From positions 682,001-746,000 of the forward strand of contig NC_006040.1 of the NCBI RefSeq assembly GCF_000002515.2: a stretch of DNA of 64,000 nt, in the 5' to 3' direction. The notes beneath the pieces are model-generated. The model made no database searches and was not told where the DNA came from. It saw only the letters and a program-made list of their open reading frames with translations. Each line of letters begins with the position of its first letter. Within the stretch, counting starts at the first letter, position 1. Of the stretch, positions 28,885-38,298 are shown one piece after another. This DNA comes from Kluyveromyces lactis. Its lineage: Eukaryota > Ascomycota > Saccharomycetes > Saccharomycetales > Saccharomycetaceae. The translations under genes and the position numbers were made by a program.

Positions 28885-30411
28885 ATGGATGAACAAGTTA
28901 TTTTCACTAGCAATACCGCTGGTACTGTCGCAACTTTGCATTCTTTAGAACAGTCTAGTTTGAGGCAATGTCAGACTGAGTCTAAGTTTTCCAGTTGTGT
29001 GGTCAAACAGAAGTACCTATTTGTTGCTCAGAGCAGAAAGGCATTGATTCAAGTTTATGATCTTCACGGTTCTAACAAGAGAGAATCTGTTGAACAAAGA
29101 CTCCCAGTACCTGAAGTCTTACAAGCTCTCGAATGTGTCGATGAAGATGGATTATTATTGGGAGCCACAGACAGTGGGAAGTTGTACATCTGGCAGCTTG
29201 CATCCGGTAATCTATTGAACGTGAAACCTATGGCGCACTACCAAGGTATTGTAAAGATCAAGAGTATATGCCATGGCAAATATATTGTAACGGCCGGTAG
29301 TGATTCCAGATTAATATTCTGGCAAACTATGGACCTTGTACAAAAGGATGAACCTAAACCTTTGTTTATCATACACGACCATTCTCTCCCAGTTACAGAT
29401 TTTATATTTAGTAACACATTAGGCCACTCGTTAGATGGTAAGCTATACACTGTATCGAAAGATATGTCTCTCAGATGCTATCAAGTCAGTGTTGACCATG
29501 AACCAACCTGTATTGCGACATTCACGTTCCCCTCATCACTAAACTGTGTTTCGCTAGACACTGCGGATAGAGCCATATACGTTGGTACTGACACAGGCGT
29601 AATACAAATACCACTTTATTATAAGGTTAGCAATTCAAAGATTATCAATTTACTGCAACCTAACGAGTCCAAAATTTACTCTATCACTGAAATAACACCT
29701 GGTGCAATGGAACCAGATTTATCATCAAGGGAAAAGCTATTCAGCATTGGCCAAATTTTATGCGCACGTATTGTGCATAACAACACTACGTCTGTAGCCA
29801 CATCTCTTGACGGATCCTTGTTGGTTTCTGGAGACTCCACCGGTAAATGTACTGTAACGGAGATTTTCTCGAACCAACCTCTAAAAGAAATACGAGCTCT
29901 TTCCACCAATGATTCTACGGGACCAGTATCAAATCTTATTGTATTCCCAGTCACTCAACAGTCTGAATCTTTGCTAGACGTAACCAAAATCGTGAAGCCA
30001 TGGAAATTCCCAAACCTACAAAGAGCCATTGTGGACCGCAAACATGGAATCAACGATGTATATGTTCAATTCCATGAGAATTCCGTACATAATGTTCTTC
30101 CAGTGTCCGATTTTGATTCTTATCTGGATACAGTTGCATCCGAGGAACATATTTTCCACCAAACTGGTTCAATAAATTCTACGGTGAACCGTGTGGGTCA
30201 AACGAAGGCTTCCATGACAGCTACCGCAAAAGAATCCAAGGTATCGTCAGACGATGATATATACAAGTCCAAGGACAAGCAAATTGCCCAATTGAACGGA
30301 ACTGTTGCATCTCTCACGGATGCTTACAAGGAACTAAGGAAGATGCATGAGGATTTGATGAAAGAACATCAGCAATTACTAAGCAAAAATGGAACTCAAA
30401 CTGAGAACTGA
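28885..30411 (+). CDS. IPI3: Rix1-complex WD40 protein Ipi3
   Basis: A 508-residue WD-repeat protein. The repeats run about 1-330, with blades ending in patterns such as GKLYIWQLAS, DSRLIFWQ and DGSLLVSGDSTGK. A C-terminal coiled coil lies at about 455-500 (KQIAQLNGTVASLTDAYKEL). Ipi3 forms the Rix1-Ipi1-Ipi3 complex needed for ITS2 processing and pre-60S maturation, and it also helps pre-replicative complex assembly in S. cerevisiae. The S. cerevisiae protein (YNL182C) is about 555 residues. Strong PAC/RRPE elements precede the gene. Confidence 0.94.
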   Translation: MDEQVIFTSNTAGTVATLHSLEQSSLRQCQTESKFSSCVVKQKYLFVAQSRKALIQVYDLHGSNKRESVEQRLPVPEVLQALECVDEDGLLLGATDSGKLYIWQLASGNLLNVKPMAHYQGIVKIKSICHGKYIVTAGSDSRLIFWQTMDLVQKDEPKPLFIIHDHSLPVTDFIFSNTLGHSLDGKLYTVSKDMSLRCYQVSVDHEPTCIATFTFPSSLNCVSLDTADRAIYVGTDTGVIQIPLYYKVSNSKIINLLQPNESKIYSITEITPGAMEPDLSSREKLFSIGQILCARIVHNNTTSVATSLDGSLLVSGDSTGKCTVTEIFSNQPLKEIRALSTNDSTGPVSNLIVFPVTQQSESLLDVTKIVKPWKFPNLQRAIVDRKHGINDVYVQFHENSVHNVLPVSDFDSYLDTVASEEHIFHQTGSINSTVNRVGQTKASMTATAKESKVSSDDDIYKSKDKQIAQLNGTVASLTDAYKELRKMHEDLMKEHQQLLSKNGTQTEN

Positions 30412-30585
30412 GAAGAAGTCCGTGCTCATAACTAAAGGACCAAAAGTATATAATATAATATATTTTCAGTTTAAGTCATTATAGAGCCATGTTTACAATG
30501 GCAAACCTAATTGGAGCCTTACTCTTTCAAATGCTGCTCGAAATTTTCATGCGTTGTTGTACGTGAAAAGAAATTTTTTTTCCAT
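30412..30585. other. IPI3 3' region
   Basis: AT-rich sequence with no gene. GAAATTTTTTTTCC at 30570-30583 resembles an RRPE and precedes the NOP6 PAC-like motifs. Confidence 0.35.
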
Positions 30586-30651
30586 CGATGAGACAAACTC
30601 TAAGGAATCAAAAAGTCCCCAAGAACCGATGAGGTGAGATGAGATGAGATG
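30586..30651 (+). promoter_or_regulatory. PAC-like motifs upstream of NOP6
   Basis: CGATGAG at 30586-30592 and an extended run starting CGATGAGGTGAGATGAGATG at 30627 repeat the GATGAG core. They lie about 100-160 bp before the NOP6 start. With the T-rich RRPE-like tract just upstream, they form the same module as in the IPI3 and NOP13 promoters. Confidence 0.65.
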
Positions 30652-30746
30652 AAATGAAAAGGTTTGCAATACTCTCTAAAGCCGTTATTATACATTGCTA
30701 TAGATAGAGTTAAGAAGAAACAATATATTGGTTTAGAACAGATAAC

Positions 30747-31409
30747 ATGTCCGAGGAACAAAAGCTTACAAAAAAGCAACTCAAAGCTCAACAGTTCAAG
30801 AAGAGTAAAGATGAGAGAGAGACTGACAAAGAGGATAAGAAGAGGAAAAGAGAAGAAGAGGAGAAGCAGAAGCTAGAGCAAGACCAAACTTCAAAGAAGA
30901 AGAGAAAAACTAGAAGAGGAAAAGGTGGCAAGGGCACGAAGAAGGGGAACAGGTTTATTGTGTTTGTGGGGAATATAGGCCGTGAAACAACTGCATCGCA
31001 ATTACAAGCTCATTTCAAGGCCAGCAGTCCAGACCACATTAGAATGAGACAAGACAAGGGAATTGCATTCCTTGAATTTGACGGAGATAAAGACCACAAG
31101 AACATACAAAGAAGAATGGACGTCGCATTACTTCAACATAAGACGATGCTCGGAGACCGCAAGATCAACGTTGAACTAACAGTTGGTGGTGGTGGTAACA
31201 GTGCAACACGTCTTGAGAAGCTAAGAACTAAGAACGATAAACTGGACATTGAGCGTAATCAACGTATGGCTAAACTAATCAGCGACAGCAGAGGCAACAA
31301 GAAGACGGACCAGGACTCTGAATCAAATGGCGCAGAGAAGAACGAACCCAAGAAACCTTCATCTGTACCTGCAGGAATCCATCCAGACAGAGCAAGATTT
31401 ATTAAATGA
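30747..31409 (+). CDS. NOP6: Ribosome-biogenesis RNA-binding protein Nop6
   Basis: A 220-residue protein. The first ~65 residues are Lys/Arg/Glu-rich and likely include nuclear/nucleolar signals (KKKRKTRRGKGGKG). One RRM occupies about 69-148 (FIVFVGNIGRETT...KGIAFLEF). The C-terminus is charged, ending near PAGIHPDRARFIK. S. cerevisiae Nop6 (YDL213C, 225 residues) binds early 90S pre-ribosomes and helps assemble the 40S subunit. Its placement between IPI3 (YNL182C) and NPR1 (YNL183C/YDL214C) shows the merged ancestral order. Confidence 0.93.
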   Translation: MSEEQKLTKKQLKAQQFKKSKDERETDKEDKKRKREEEEKQKLEQDQTSKKKRKTRRGKGGKGTKKGNRFIVFVGNIGRETTASQLQAHFKASSPDHIRMRQDKGIAFLEFDGDKDHKNIQRRMDVALLQHKTMLGDRKINVELTVGGGGNSATRLEKLRTKNDKLDIERNQRMAKLISDSRGNKKTDQDSESNGAEKNEPKKPSSVPAGIHPDRARFIK

Positions 31410-32472
31410 GAAGACTCTCAGGATCTCAACTGAGTCAATGTATAATAGCGTACTCACATGTTATGTGTATATATATATACAGACATGCATATGTTTCCCG
31501 TGCAAGAAGCAGAACAGAGAGCGAGTCACGTGAACAACACCGTTATCAATGATGCCCTTTCCAAATCCTGTGTCGCTTAATGCGAATTAATCCAACGAAT
31601 CCTCGGGGATAGGATATTGCCAATCCAGGTCAATTGCGAACAGTCGCTTAATCCAAGAAGCGAATGAAAAAAAACGACAGTAGACTGGAGTCCTGACGTT
31701 CGTTCCAACATAATCACACTTACATATGAATGGAATGCATGTAAACATATACGAACAAGAATAAGAGCCGTAACGACCCATCAGTCCATTCTCTAGTGTA
31801 AATCAGAACGGGAGACAGAGAGTTAGTTCCTCACATAAATCGAACTTGCAACAGTAAATTGATACGAAAACCAGATCGATTACGGCAAATCAAGTATATC
31901 ACGTTTATCAGATAAAGAGTCAACGTTGTCGTCCTTTCTTGCGCAGATTAGTCTTTTATCTTTTGGGAAATACCAAGGGAAAAGGAAATCCGTCCTTAAA
32001 GGAAAAAAAAATTTGAATTTATATATTATTAAAACAAAACATAATAGACCGCAAGCATCCAGACAGTAGGTTTTCTCCAATTCTTTCAGATTCCTACCCT
32101 TACCTATTCGCTTAGCAGTTGGCTGTAAATAGTTCTACTTCCAACAACACGCTTCATTTCTCCAGTTTAGCACGTTTCTGCTACAGGGTGAGTTTTCGGT
32201 ACGGAAAAGAAAGACATAGAGTTCCCCTTTAGTGCCACTGCTCAGGATAAATTCGGTATTACAAAACAAAACTGCAGAAGAACTTTCTGAAAGGGATTGA
32301 TAGACCTGCTTCATATTGTGTTGTATACAAAGGAATAGAATTATAAAGTAGCTACTCGGTGTTTTTACGAGGATATCAGTTTTTTAGAATCGATAATTAG
32401 AGTTAATCAGGCTCTGATATCGATATCGACAAAGCAAAATAATTAGAACCAGACCACAACGTTATTGGAACA
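31410..32472. promoter_or_regulatory. NPR1/PRR2 upstream region
   Basis: 1063 bp without a convincing gene. It has an alternating TA run at 31467-31478, a TCACGTGA palindrome (Cbf1-type) at 31526-31533 and poly-A at 32004-32012. Short open frames at 31587-31781 and 31880-32080 (minus) have no coding character. A long regulated promoter or 5' leader is likely. Confidence 0.45.
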
Positions 32473-34797
32473 ATGTCATCGTTAACTAAACTGTTACAAG
32501 AAAAAAGAAATCAGGAACCTTCGTCAAAGTCCGCTCTAACGAGTTCTTTGAAAGGTTCCTTGGCAGAATCAAGAAACTCCAATTCACAGTCTCATGCTGG
32601 ACATCCAAACGGAACCGTGGTATCCAGCCCGATGGAAATAAGGGATGGTGCTGGTGGTAGTGATACAACCGTAACACAGGTTGATTCAAATGACGATGGA
32701 TCTCTGGAAGCGTCATATGAGTTTTCTCAATCTTTTGTCAATGCTAATTCAGCTCATACTGCAACCATGTACGGCTCTTCGGTGCCAAACAGATCTCGCT
32801 CGGGCTCCATCCTTATTTCAAGCGGGAAATTCCCACAAGATACCAACGGAAGAGGTGTACCAGGAAGACTTGGTACAAGTATTGGGAGACACACCACTTC
32901 GACAAGTGTCATTTCGAACAATTTACCATCGCTTTCATCTAGTATACCATACTCGGCACCAAATTCCAATACAACAAACGACTCAACTGTTAATAGTGCC
33001 GAATCCTCTGCATCTTCCTCGTGGCTGGATAAGCATGGGTCGTTGCCCAGTAATATAGCTGCCATCGACTCAAACGTGATCTCTTCGCCAAAAGTTGAAT
33101 CTGTGGAGCCCAGATTTGTCATTTCAAAACAGAAACTACAACAGAAATCAAATATGAATCATGACACCGGTAAGCCAGTGTCAAGATCGAGTTCGTTATC
33201 CTCACAGCTAGGAAGTTTTTTCTTTTCGAAAAACAAGGATAATGAACCGAGTTTAGTAGCCTCTTCGTATGGCGCTGGCGTCTCTCAGACCAATAACTAC
33301 TACAACAACTCCAACTCCAATAGTAACACGAATTCCAACAATAACAACAACAGCAGTGCAATCCCTTCCTCCTCGACGAGCCATGGTTCATCCATTCCAA
33401 AACCCATTAGGGCTAGAGCATCGTCCATTTACAATTCATCAAGACAACCTACTGCCTCATATAATGAGCATGTTTTGGGGTCTCCGCAATCATTGCATGA
33501 AAACCTCTCTCAGAATCAATATACTCCAAAATCTCGTCACAGCTCCGTTGCTGATTTGAAGAGATTCTTTAAAAAACACGGTAACTCCTCCGCTTCATAC
33601 AGTGAGTCTCCACCAATCAGTGCTAACTTTTCAAATGCAAGCGGTGCAAGTGCAGGATTTGCGCCTGGATCATTGGGATCCAATGACGTTGTGTACGCTG
33701 CTTCGCATGTACCTGCATTACCATTCAGTAAACGTTACCTTAAAACTGGGGAAAATTTGGGTGCCGGTGCCGGTGGTTCCGTTAGATTAATGAAAAGGAT
33801 CAGTGATAACCAAGTCTTTGCTGTAAAAGAATTCAGACCAAAGTTTGAACACGAAAGTAAGCGTGATTATGTGAAGAAAATTACTTCTGAATACTGTATT
33901 GGTACAACTTTACGTCATCCAAACATCATATCCACTATTGAAATTGTTTACGAAAACAACAGGATCTTCCAAGTCATGGAGTATTGTGATTATGACCTTT
34001 TCGCCATCGTCATGAGTAATAAGATGTCGTATGAAGAAATCTGTTGTTGTTTCAAGCAAATCTTGACCGGTGTAGAATATTTACACAGTATTGGTCTGGC
34101 GCATCGTGATATGAAGTTGGACAACTGTGTAATAAACAACCAGGGTATAGTGAAGTTGATTGACTTCGGTGCTGCAGAAGTCTTCTCCTACCCCCACTCA
34201 AAAACTTTAATCGAGTCAAGTGGCATTGTTGGAAGTGATCCATATTTGGCTCCCGAAGTTTGTATATTTACCAAGTATGACCCAAGACCTGTTGATATAT
34301 GGTCCGTTGCCATTTTGTTTGCATGTATGGTATTAAAGAAATTCCCATGGAAGATACCTAAGTTAAAGGATAATTCCTTCAAATTCTTCTGTTCGGGAAG
34401 AGACTGCGATTCCTTGAGTGCTTTAGTCACAAAAACACCTAAACCGCCAAGTTATGACAATGCCGTCCAATCTGATGAGCCAGCTGAGAGCACATCTAAA
34501 TCGAACAACCCATCTGATCCAAACAACACGAATATTGGTCCTCAAAGACTACTTCATTCCTTACCGGAAGAGACCCACCACATTATCGGTAGGATGGTAG
34601 ACTTGGCTCCTGCTTGTAGAGCCAATATTGAAGAAGTATTAAATGACCCTTGGATTCAATCCATTGACATGTGCACCGTTGAAGTAGACAACCAAGGTAA
34701 CTACGTCGTGCACCCTGGAATGGACCACAAACATACCCAAGTTGATCAAAGCGAAGCCCACATTGCTGGTCTTGAAAAGAAAAAAAAGGCAAAATAA
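32473..34797 (+). CDS. NPR1: Ser/Thr protein kinase Npr1/Prr2
   Basis: A 774-residue kinase. The N-terminal ~410 residues are Ser/Asn-rich, disordered and rich in potential TORC1-dependent phosphosites. The kinase domain (about 417-735) has the Gly loop GENLGAGAGGSVRL, the AVKEF lysine, the catalytic HRDMKLDN (Asp546) and DFG (Asp564), and an insertion before the last helices. A short basic tail ends KKKKAK. Npr1 controls amino-acid permease trafficking and is inhibited by TORC1 in rich nitrogen. Its ohnolog Prr2 (YDL214C) affects pheromone response. One gene here stands for both S. cerevisiae copies; length is nearer to Npr1 (790). Confidence 0.92.
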   Translation: MSSLTKLLQEKRNQEPSSKSALTSSLKGSLAESRNSNSQSHAGHPNGTVVSSPMEIRDGAGGSDTTVTQVDSNDDGSLEASYEFSQSFVNANSAHTATMYGSSVPNRSRSGSILISSGKFPQDTNGRGVPGRLGTSIGRHTTSTSVISNNLPSLSSSIPYSAPNSNTTNDSTVNSAESSASSSWLDKHGSLPSNIAAIDSNVISSPKVESVEPRFVISKQKLQQKSNMNHDTGKPVSRSSSLSSQLGSFFFSKNKDNEPSLVASSYGAGVSQTNNYYNNSNSNSNTNSNNNNNSSAIPSSSTSHGSSIPKPIRARASSIYNSSRQPTASYNEHVLGSPQSLHENLSQNQYTPKSRHSSVADLKRFFKKHGNSSASYSESPPISANFSNASGASAGFAPGSLGSNDVVYAASHVPALPFSKRYLKTGENLGAGAGGSVRLMKRISDNQVFAVKEFRPKFEHESKRDYVKKITSEYCIGTTLRHPNIISTIEIVYENNRIFQVMEYCDYDLFAIVMSNKMSYEEICCCFKQILTGVEYLHSIGLAHRDMKLDNCVINNQGIVKLIDFGAAEVFSYPHSKTLIESSGIVGSDPYLAPEVCIFTKYDPRPVDIWSVAILFACMVLKKFPWKIPKLKDNSFKFFCSGRDCDSLSALVTKTPKPPSYDNAVQSDEPAESTSKSNNPSDPNNTNIGPQRLLHSLPEETHHIIGRMVDLAPACRANIEEVLNDPWIQSIDMCTVEVDNQGNYVVHPGMDHKHTQVDQSEAHIAGLEKKKKAK

Positions 34798-35269
34798 ATT
34801 AAGAGAGAGAGTAAAACTAGCAATCCGGCTGAGGTATGTTCTACAGCATGTTTTATCAAATAAGAGTAACTCTTCTGAGACGACATAGACTTCTAATTGT
34901 TGTGCAATCGTTATAAATTATCTCTCCTGTAAAAGTACACAAATGTATAAAATATTTAAGAACAATTCTTGGCATTCTCATAAAATTAATGCTTTATAAC
35001 GTTAGCAACCTTTGGCATGAAGTCGGTACACATCGCAGCATATGGTTCTATTTAGCAGACAATGAATTGTGCTTATTAGAAAGTGTATAATGGAAAACAA
35101 TGTGCGGGTAATAACTTCAAAATTTTCTTTGGCCTAAAAAATTCTTGGAGATATGCCAGATTATAAGCTGGTAAAAATCGATGGCTTAAAGTAAGATGTG
35201 CATTCAATCCGATCAATTGCCTCGAACAAAATATCGAAACAGTAAGTCCAGGAAGCGCCAAACAGGACC
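34798..35269. other. NPR1 3' region and MRPL19 promoter
   Basis: 472 bp, AT-rich, with no gene. A 61-codon minus-strand frame (35076-35261) looks non-coding. Confidence 0.45.
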
Positions 35270-35719
35270 ATGTCGAAGGTTCTTAAGAACGTGATAGTCA
35301 AACTTATTGTCGGAGCAGGTCAAGCTGCGCCTTCTCCTCCAGTTGGTCCAGCTTTAGGGTCTAAAGGTATTAAAGCTATTGATTTCTGTAAAGAGTTCAA
35401 TGCCAGAACAGCAAACTTCCAACCGGGTACTCCGATTCCAGTACTCATCAATATCAAACCAGATAGAACATTTTCGTTTGAAATGAAAAGCCCTCCTACT
35501 GGATATCTTTTATTGAAGGCATTAAGTCTTGAGAAGGGACACGGACAACCAAATATCAGTAACCCTGATAATGTATGTGGTGAACTGTCGTTAAAACATA
35601 TATATGAGATCGCCAAGATCAAGAAGACCGATGGAAGACACGCTGCTCTGGAACTTGAAGGAATCGTAAAGTCTATTATCGGTGTTGCTAAGAGTATGGG
35701 TATTAAGGTAGTTCCATAA
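35270..35719 (+). CDS. MRPL19: Mitochondrial ribosomal protein uL11m (Mrpl19)
   Basis: A 149-residue protein of the L11 family. The N-terminal domain has [24 protein letters not shown], with the conserved Pro-rich loop. The C-terminal RNA-binding domain contains [14 protein letters not shown] and ends [19 protein letters not shown]. The length matches bacterial L11 and S. cerevisiae Mrpl19 (YNL185C, 158 residues). It has no obvious cleavable presequence, and the basic L11 N-terminus may serve as the signal. It is convergent with UBP10. Confidence 0.96.
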   Translation: MSKVLKNVIVKLIVGAGQAAPSPPVGPALGSKGIKAIDFCKEFNARTANFQPGTPIPVLINIKPDRTFSFEMKSPPTGYLLLKALSLEKGHGQPNISNPDNVCGELSLKHIYEIAKIKKTDGRHAALELEGIVKSIIGVAKSMGIKVVP

Positions 35720-36045
35720 ACTGACTTTTTTTTCACTAATCAAAGCATCGATTTGTGAAATAGTGAAGGTCTCGATGGAGAGTTTCATTCCAACTGGTTT
35801 ATTAGCATTTGTAGACCTCATTTCGTGTACATAAAATAGAATAATGAAAAGATAAAATTATAATAATATATCAACTACTATAGATGAAGATGTATATGAT
35901 GATCCAAATGAACTGAAACCGAAGTGAAAAAAGATGAACTGAAGTCAGTGTGAGGTAGATGCATGTATGACTGTTTACAAAGAAAGAATGAACAAGGATG
36001 CAAGTGTATTGTAAGCCGGTAGTTTAAGGAAAGGGTTATTCAAAC
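35720..36045. other. Convergent 3' regions of MRPL19 and UBP10
   Basis: A 326-bp gap with ATGA/CTGA-rich sequence near 35880-35950. I found no credible box C/D RNA in it. Transcript ends are expected. Confidence 0.4.
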
Positions 36046-38298
36046 TTATGGGGAAATCCTTCTCTTCTTGTTTTTTTTCTTATTCTTACGTTTAGAGTTG
36101 TTCTGCGATGATGAGTGTGAAGATGGAGGTCTTTGCAATTGCGGAATACCTAGATCAGTAGATTTATTGGAAGATTGAGAGGAAAGTGGGACCGATTTTG
36201 GTGTAAGTCTAGTGTACACTAAGAAGTACGCGTTTGGCTCTTTCAAAAGCTGTTTTTCTGAAATTTTATTGATGTATTCGTCGTCATATGTGGCCCAACT
36301 TCCATCTGGTTGCTTACAATGTGCGATATAATGACCGCTAGATAAAGATCGCCCTTCATGCACAACGACACTAATTAGTTGGTATCTTACGGGTAAGGAG
36401 CTGATTGATTCATGGCAGTATTCCGTTAGATCTAAAAACATTGGATAAGATACGGCCTGCTTCATTTTGGATGAAGATGTGCCATTAAATCTGAACTTTT
36501 TTAAATGAACCACTAGAGTCTCTGGAGCACGAATAATCTTGTTTGACTTTAGCGCGTTAGTAACTTTCTTACATTTCTCACATGTATACCCTTCTTTGTT
36601 GTCCACTCTTTTGATTAACTCAGGATTGAAGAAATCCCGAATAGATTTTTCAATTGAAAACCTTCTCTTTGAAGATTGCTGTTGATCAACAGAGTTATCA
36701 ATTGAATTATCTTGACCAACAGAGTTTTGATCTTGATCAGTTGTCTTTCTACCCTTTAAATGCAATGAAAGATCGTATATAGGTTGTTCAGTGGTTGAAA
36801 TCTCACCACAGTTACTGCATTTAACTGATTGTTGTAGTAATCCACCGAATACATCGTAAATGATGGATTCTGTCATTTTATGGCCCTTAGGAACCGAGTC
36901 CTCTTGTAAACGTGACATTAAAGACATAAAATATTCGTGAGAGTCCTCTTGGTTCCAAGCGCTCATCATACAGTTAATGTCTTCCAACGCATTGATTAAT
37001 TTATCAGGATTAATGTACGTATTTTTAGTTGAGTCAGAAGACCACATTCTCATCGTAGTTTCCGCTAATAACATGGAAACACAGTTAGACTTAACGGTGT
37101 CCTTGAAATTTCCACGTAGTAATTGAAATAAATAGTGTTGAATTGCTGGAATATGAACCATGGCTTGCACAGCAGCGTTTGTGTAACATGTGACACCATG
37201 GTTGAGTAAACCCCTTGGTTTCAGCTGGGTCAACTTAGAGCCCCAATTCTTAACTATCCTCTGTGGTTTATTAGAACCATGGTCATTAATCGACTCGTTA
37301 AATTGGTAGAAGCTTGACTTGTCCTGAAGAGTGGTAGGAGGGGTAGGTGATAGAGGTTGTGGAGATTTGTGCTTCAATTCTTCATCCTCTTCCTCTTCTT
37401 CGCCATTTTCCTCTTCTTCAGGTTTGCTCTCAGAAGCAGCCGCAGTTGAAGATGAAGACACTCCTTTGAACTGACAAGAAGAAGCAGCAGCATGTTCAGT
37501 AGCCTCCAATTTGAGTTCTTCCTTTTCCTCTGCAGAAACATCCTCGTCATTCTCGTCATCCTCGTCTTCTGCTGATGCAGAAGAAGCGTGGAATGAACTG
37601 TCATCACTATCTTCATCTTCATCGACATTTCCAGGCTGCTCAGCAGGAGCAGCTAATGCCAGCGATGGTTGAACGAATTCATTAGCCTCATGAAACACTT
37701 CATCCTCATCCTCATCCTCATCGTCGTCATCAGACGACGAGACAGGAGCAGAAGTTGCAGCAGATGATGAAGAAGCGGAAGAAGACCCAGAACCCGACAT
37801 TTCGTTTGAATCTGGGGTCACTTTGTTTTCCAACAACGACACGATTGGATGCTCCTCATCTTCAGTCGAGGATCCATGATAGTCATCATCACTGAGTAAA
37901 AGCTCATTGCTCAAACCGATAGATAATTTCCCCGATGGAGTCACATGAGAAGCGGTAATTGGTAATTGCGAACTTCTGTTTGGCTTAGATTCCGCAGCGT
38001 TTGCCGCACTTTTCTTAGTGGTATACATCTTCAACGCCTCTGCAAATGATGAGGGCTTGACCACCTTCTCCTTACGGGACGCAGTTGCAGTAGCAGCTAT
38101 ACCCTGATGATGTCCATGCTCTAACTGATGCTCATCGCCTTCTTTGGCTTCCTGCTGCTGTTTCTGGGTGCTCGATGAGATCATAATATACGAAGAGCCT
38201 TCACCACCGACGTTATATGAGTCCTCTTGAACAGCTTTCTTGAATTCCAACGGTTGCGAAACGATACGATCCACTAGTGGTTTTACAGAATCAGTCAT
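36046..38298 (-). CDS. UBP10: Ubiquitin-specific protease Ubp10 (Dot4)
   Basis: A 750-residue deubiquitinase. The N-terminal ~330 residues are disordered, with dense Asp/Glu/Ser tracts (about 190-310). The USP catalytic domain spans about 360-700. Its Cys box has Cys371 (GLLNHGVTCYTNAA) and its His box has His656 (SSGHYIAHCKQPDGSWATYDDEY). A zinc-binding CxxC pair in the fingers is visible (CSNCGE and CEKCKK). Ubp10 removes ubiquitin from histone H2B and supports telomeric silencing and PCNA deubiquitination. A basic C-terminus (KRKNKKKNKKRRI) may be a nuclear/nucleolar signal. S. cerevisiae YNL186W is 792 residues. Confidence 0.95.
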   Translation of the reverse strand: MTDSVKPLVDRIVSQPLEFKKAVQEDSYNVGGEGSSYIMISSSTQKQQQEAKEGDEHQLEHGHHQGIAATATASRKEKVVKPSSFAEALKMYTTKKSAANAAESKPNRSSQLPITASHVTPSGKLSIGLSNELLLSDDDYHGSSTEDEEHPIVSLLENKVTPDSNEMSGSGSSSASSSSAATSAPVSSSDDDDEDEDEDEVFHEANEFVQPSLALAAPAEQPGNVDEDEDSDDSSFHASSASAEDEDDENDEDVSAEEKEELKLEATEHAAASSCQFKGVSSSSTAAASESKPEEEENGEEEEEDEELKHKSPQPLSPTPPTTLQDKSSFYQFNESINDHGSNKPQRIVKNWGSKLTQLKPRGLLNHGVTCYTNAAVQAMVHIPAIQHYLFQLLRGNFKDTVKSNCVSMLLAETTMRMWSSDSTKNTYINPDKLINALEDINCMMSAWNQEDSHEYFMSLMSRLQEDSVPKGHKMTESIIYDVFGGLLQQSVKCSNCGEISTTEQPIYDLSLHLKGRKTTDQDQNSVGQDNSIDNSVDQQQSSKRRFSIEKSIRDFFNPELIKRVDNKEGYTCEKCKKVTNALKSNKIIRAPETLVVHLKKFRFNGTSSSKMKQAVSYPMFLDLTEYCHESISSLPVRYQLISVVVHEGRSLSSGHYIAHCKQPDGSWATYDDEYINKISEKQLLKEPNAYFLVYTRLTPKSVPLSSQSSNKSTDLGIPQLQRPPSSHSSSQNNSKRKNKKKNKKRRISP

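Noticed and set aside
31526-31533. TCACGTGA palindromes (also 38675, 50319) as centromere CDEI
   Set aside because: CDEI alone is just a Cbf1 site; no neighbouring CDEII/CDEIII was found at any of them.
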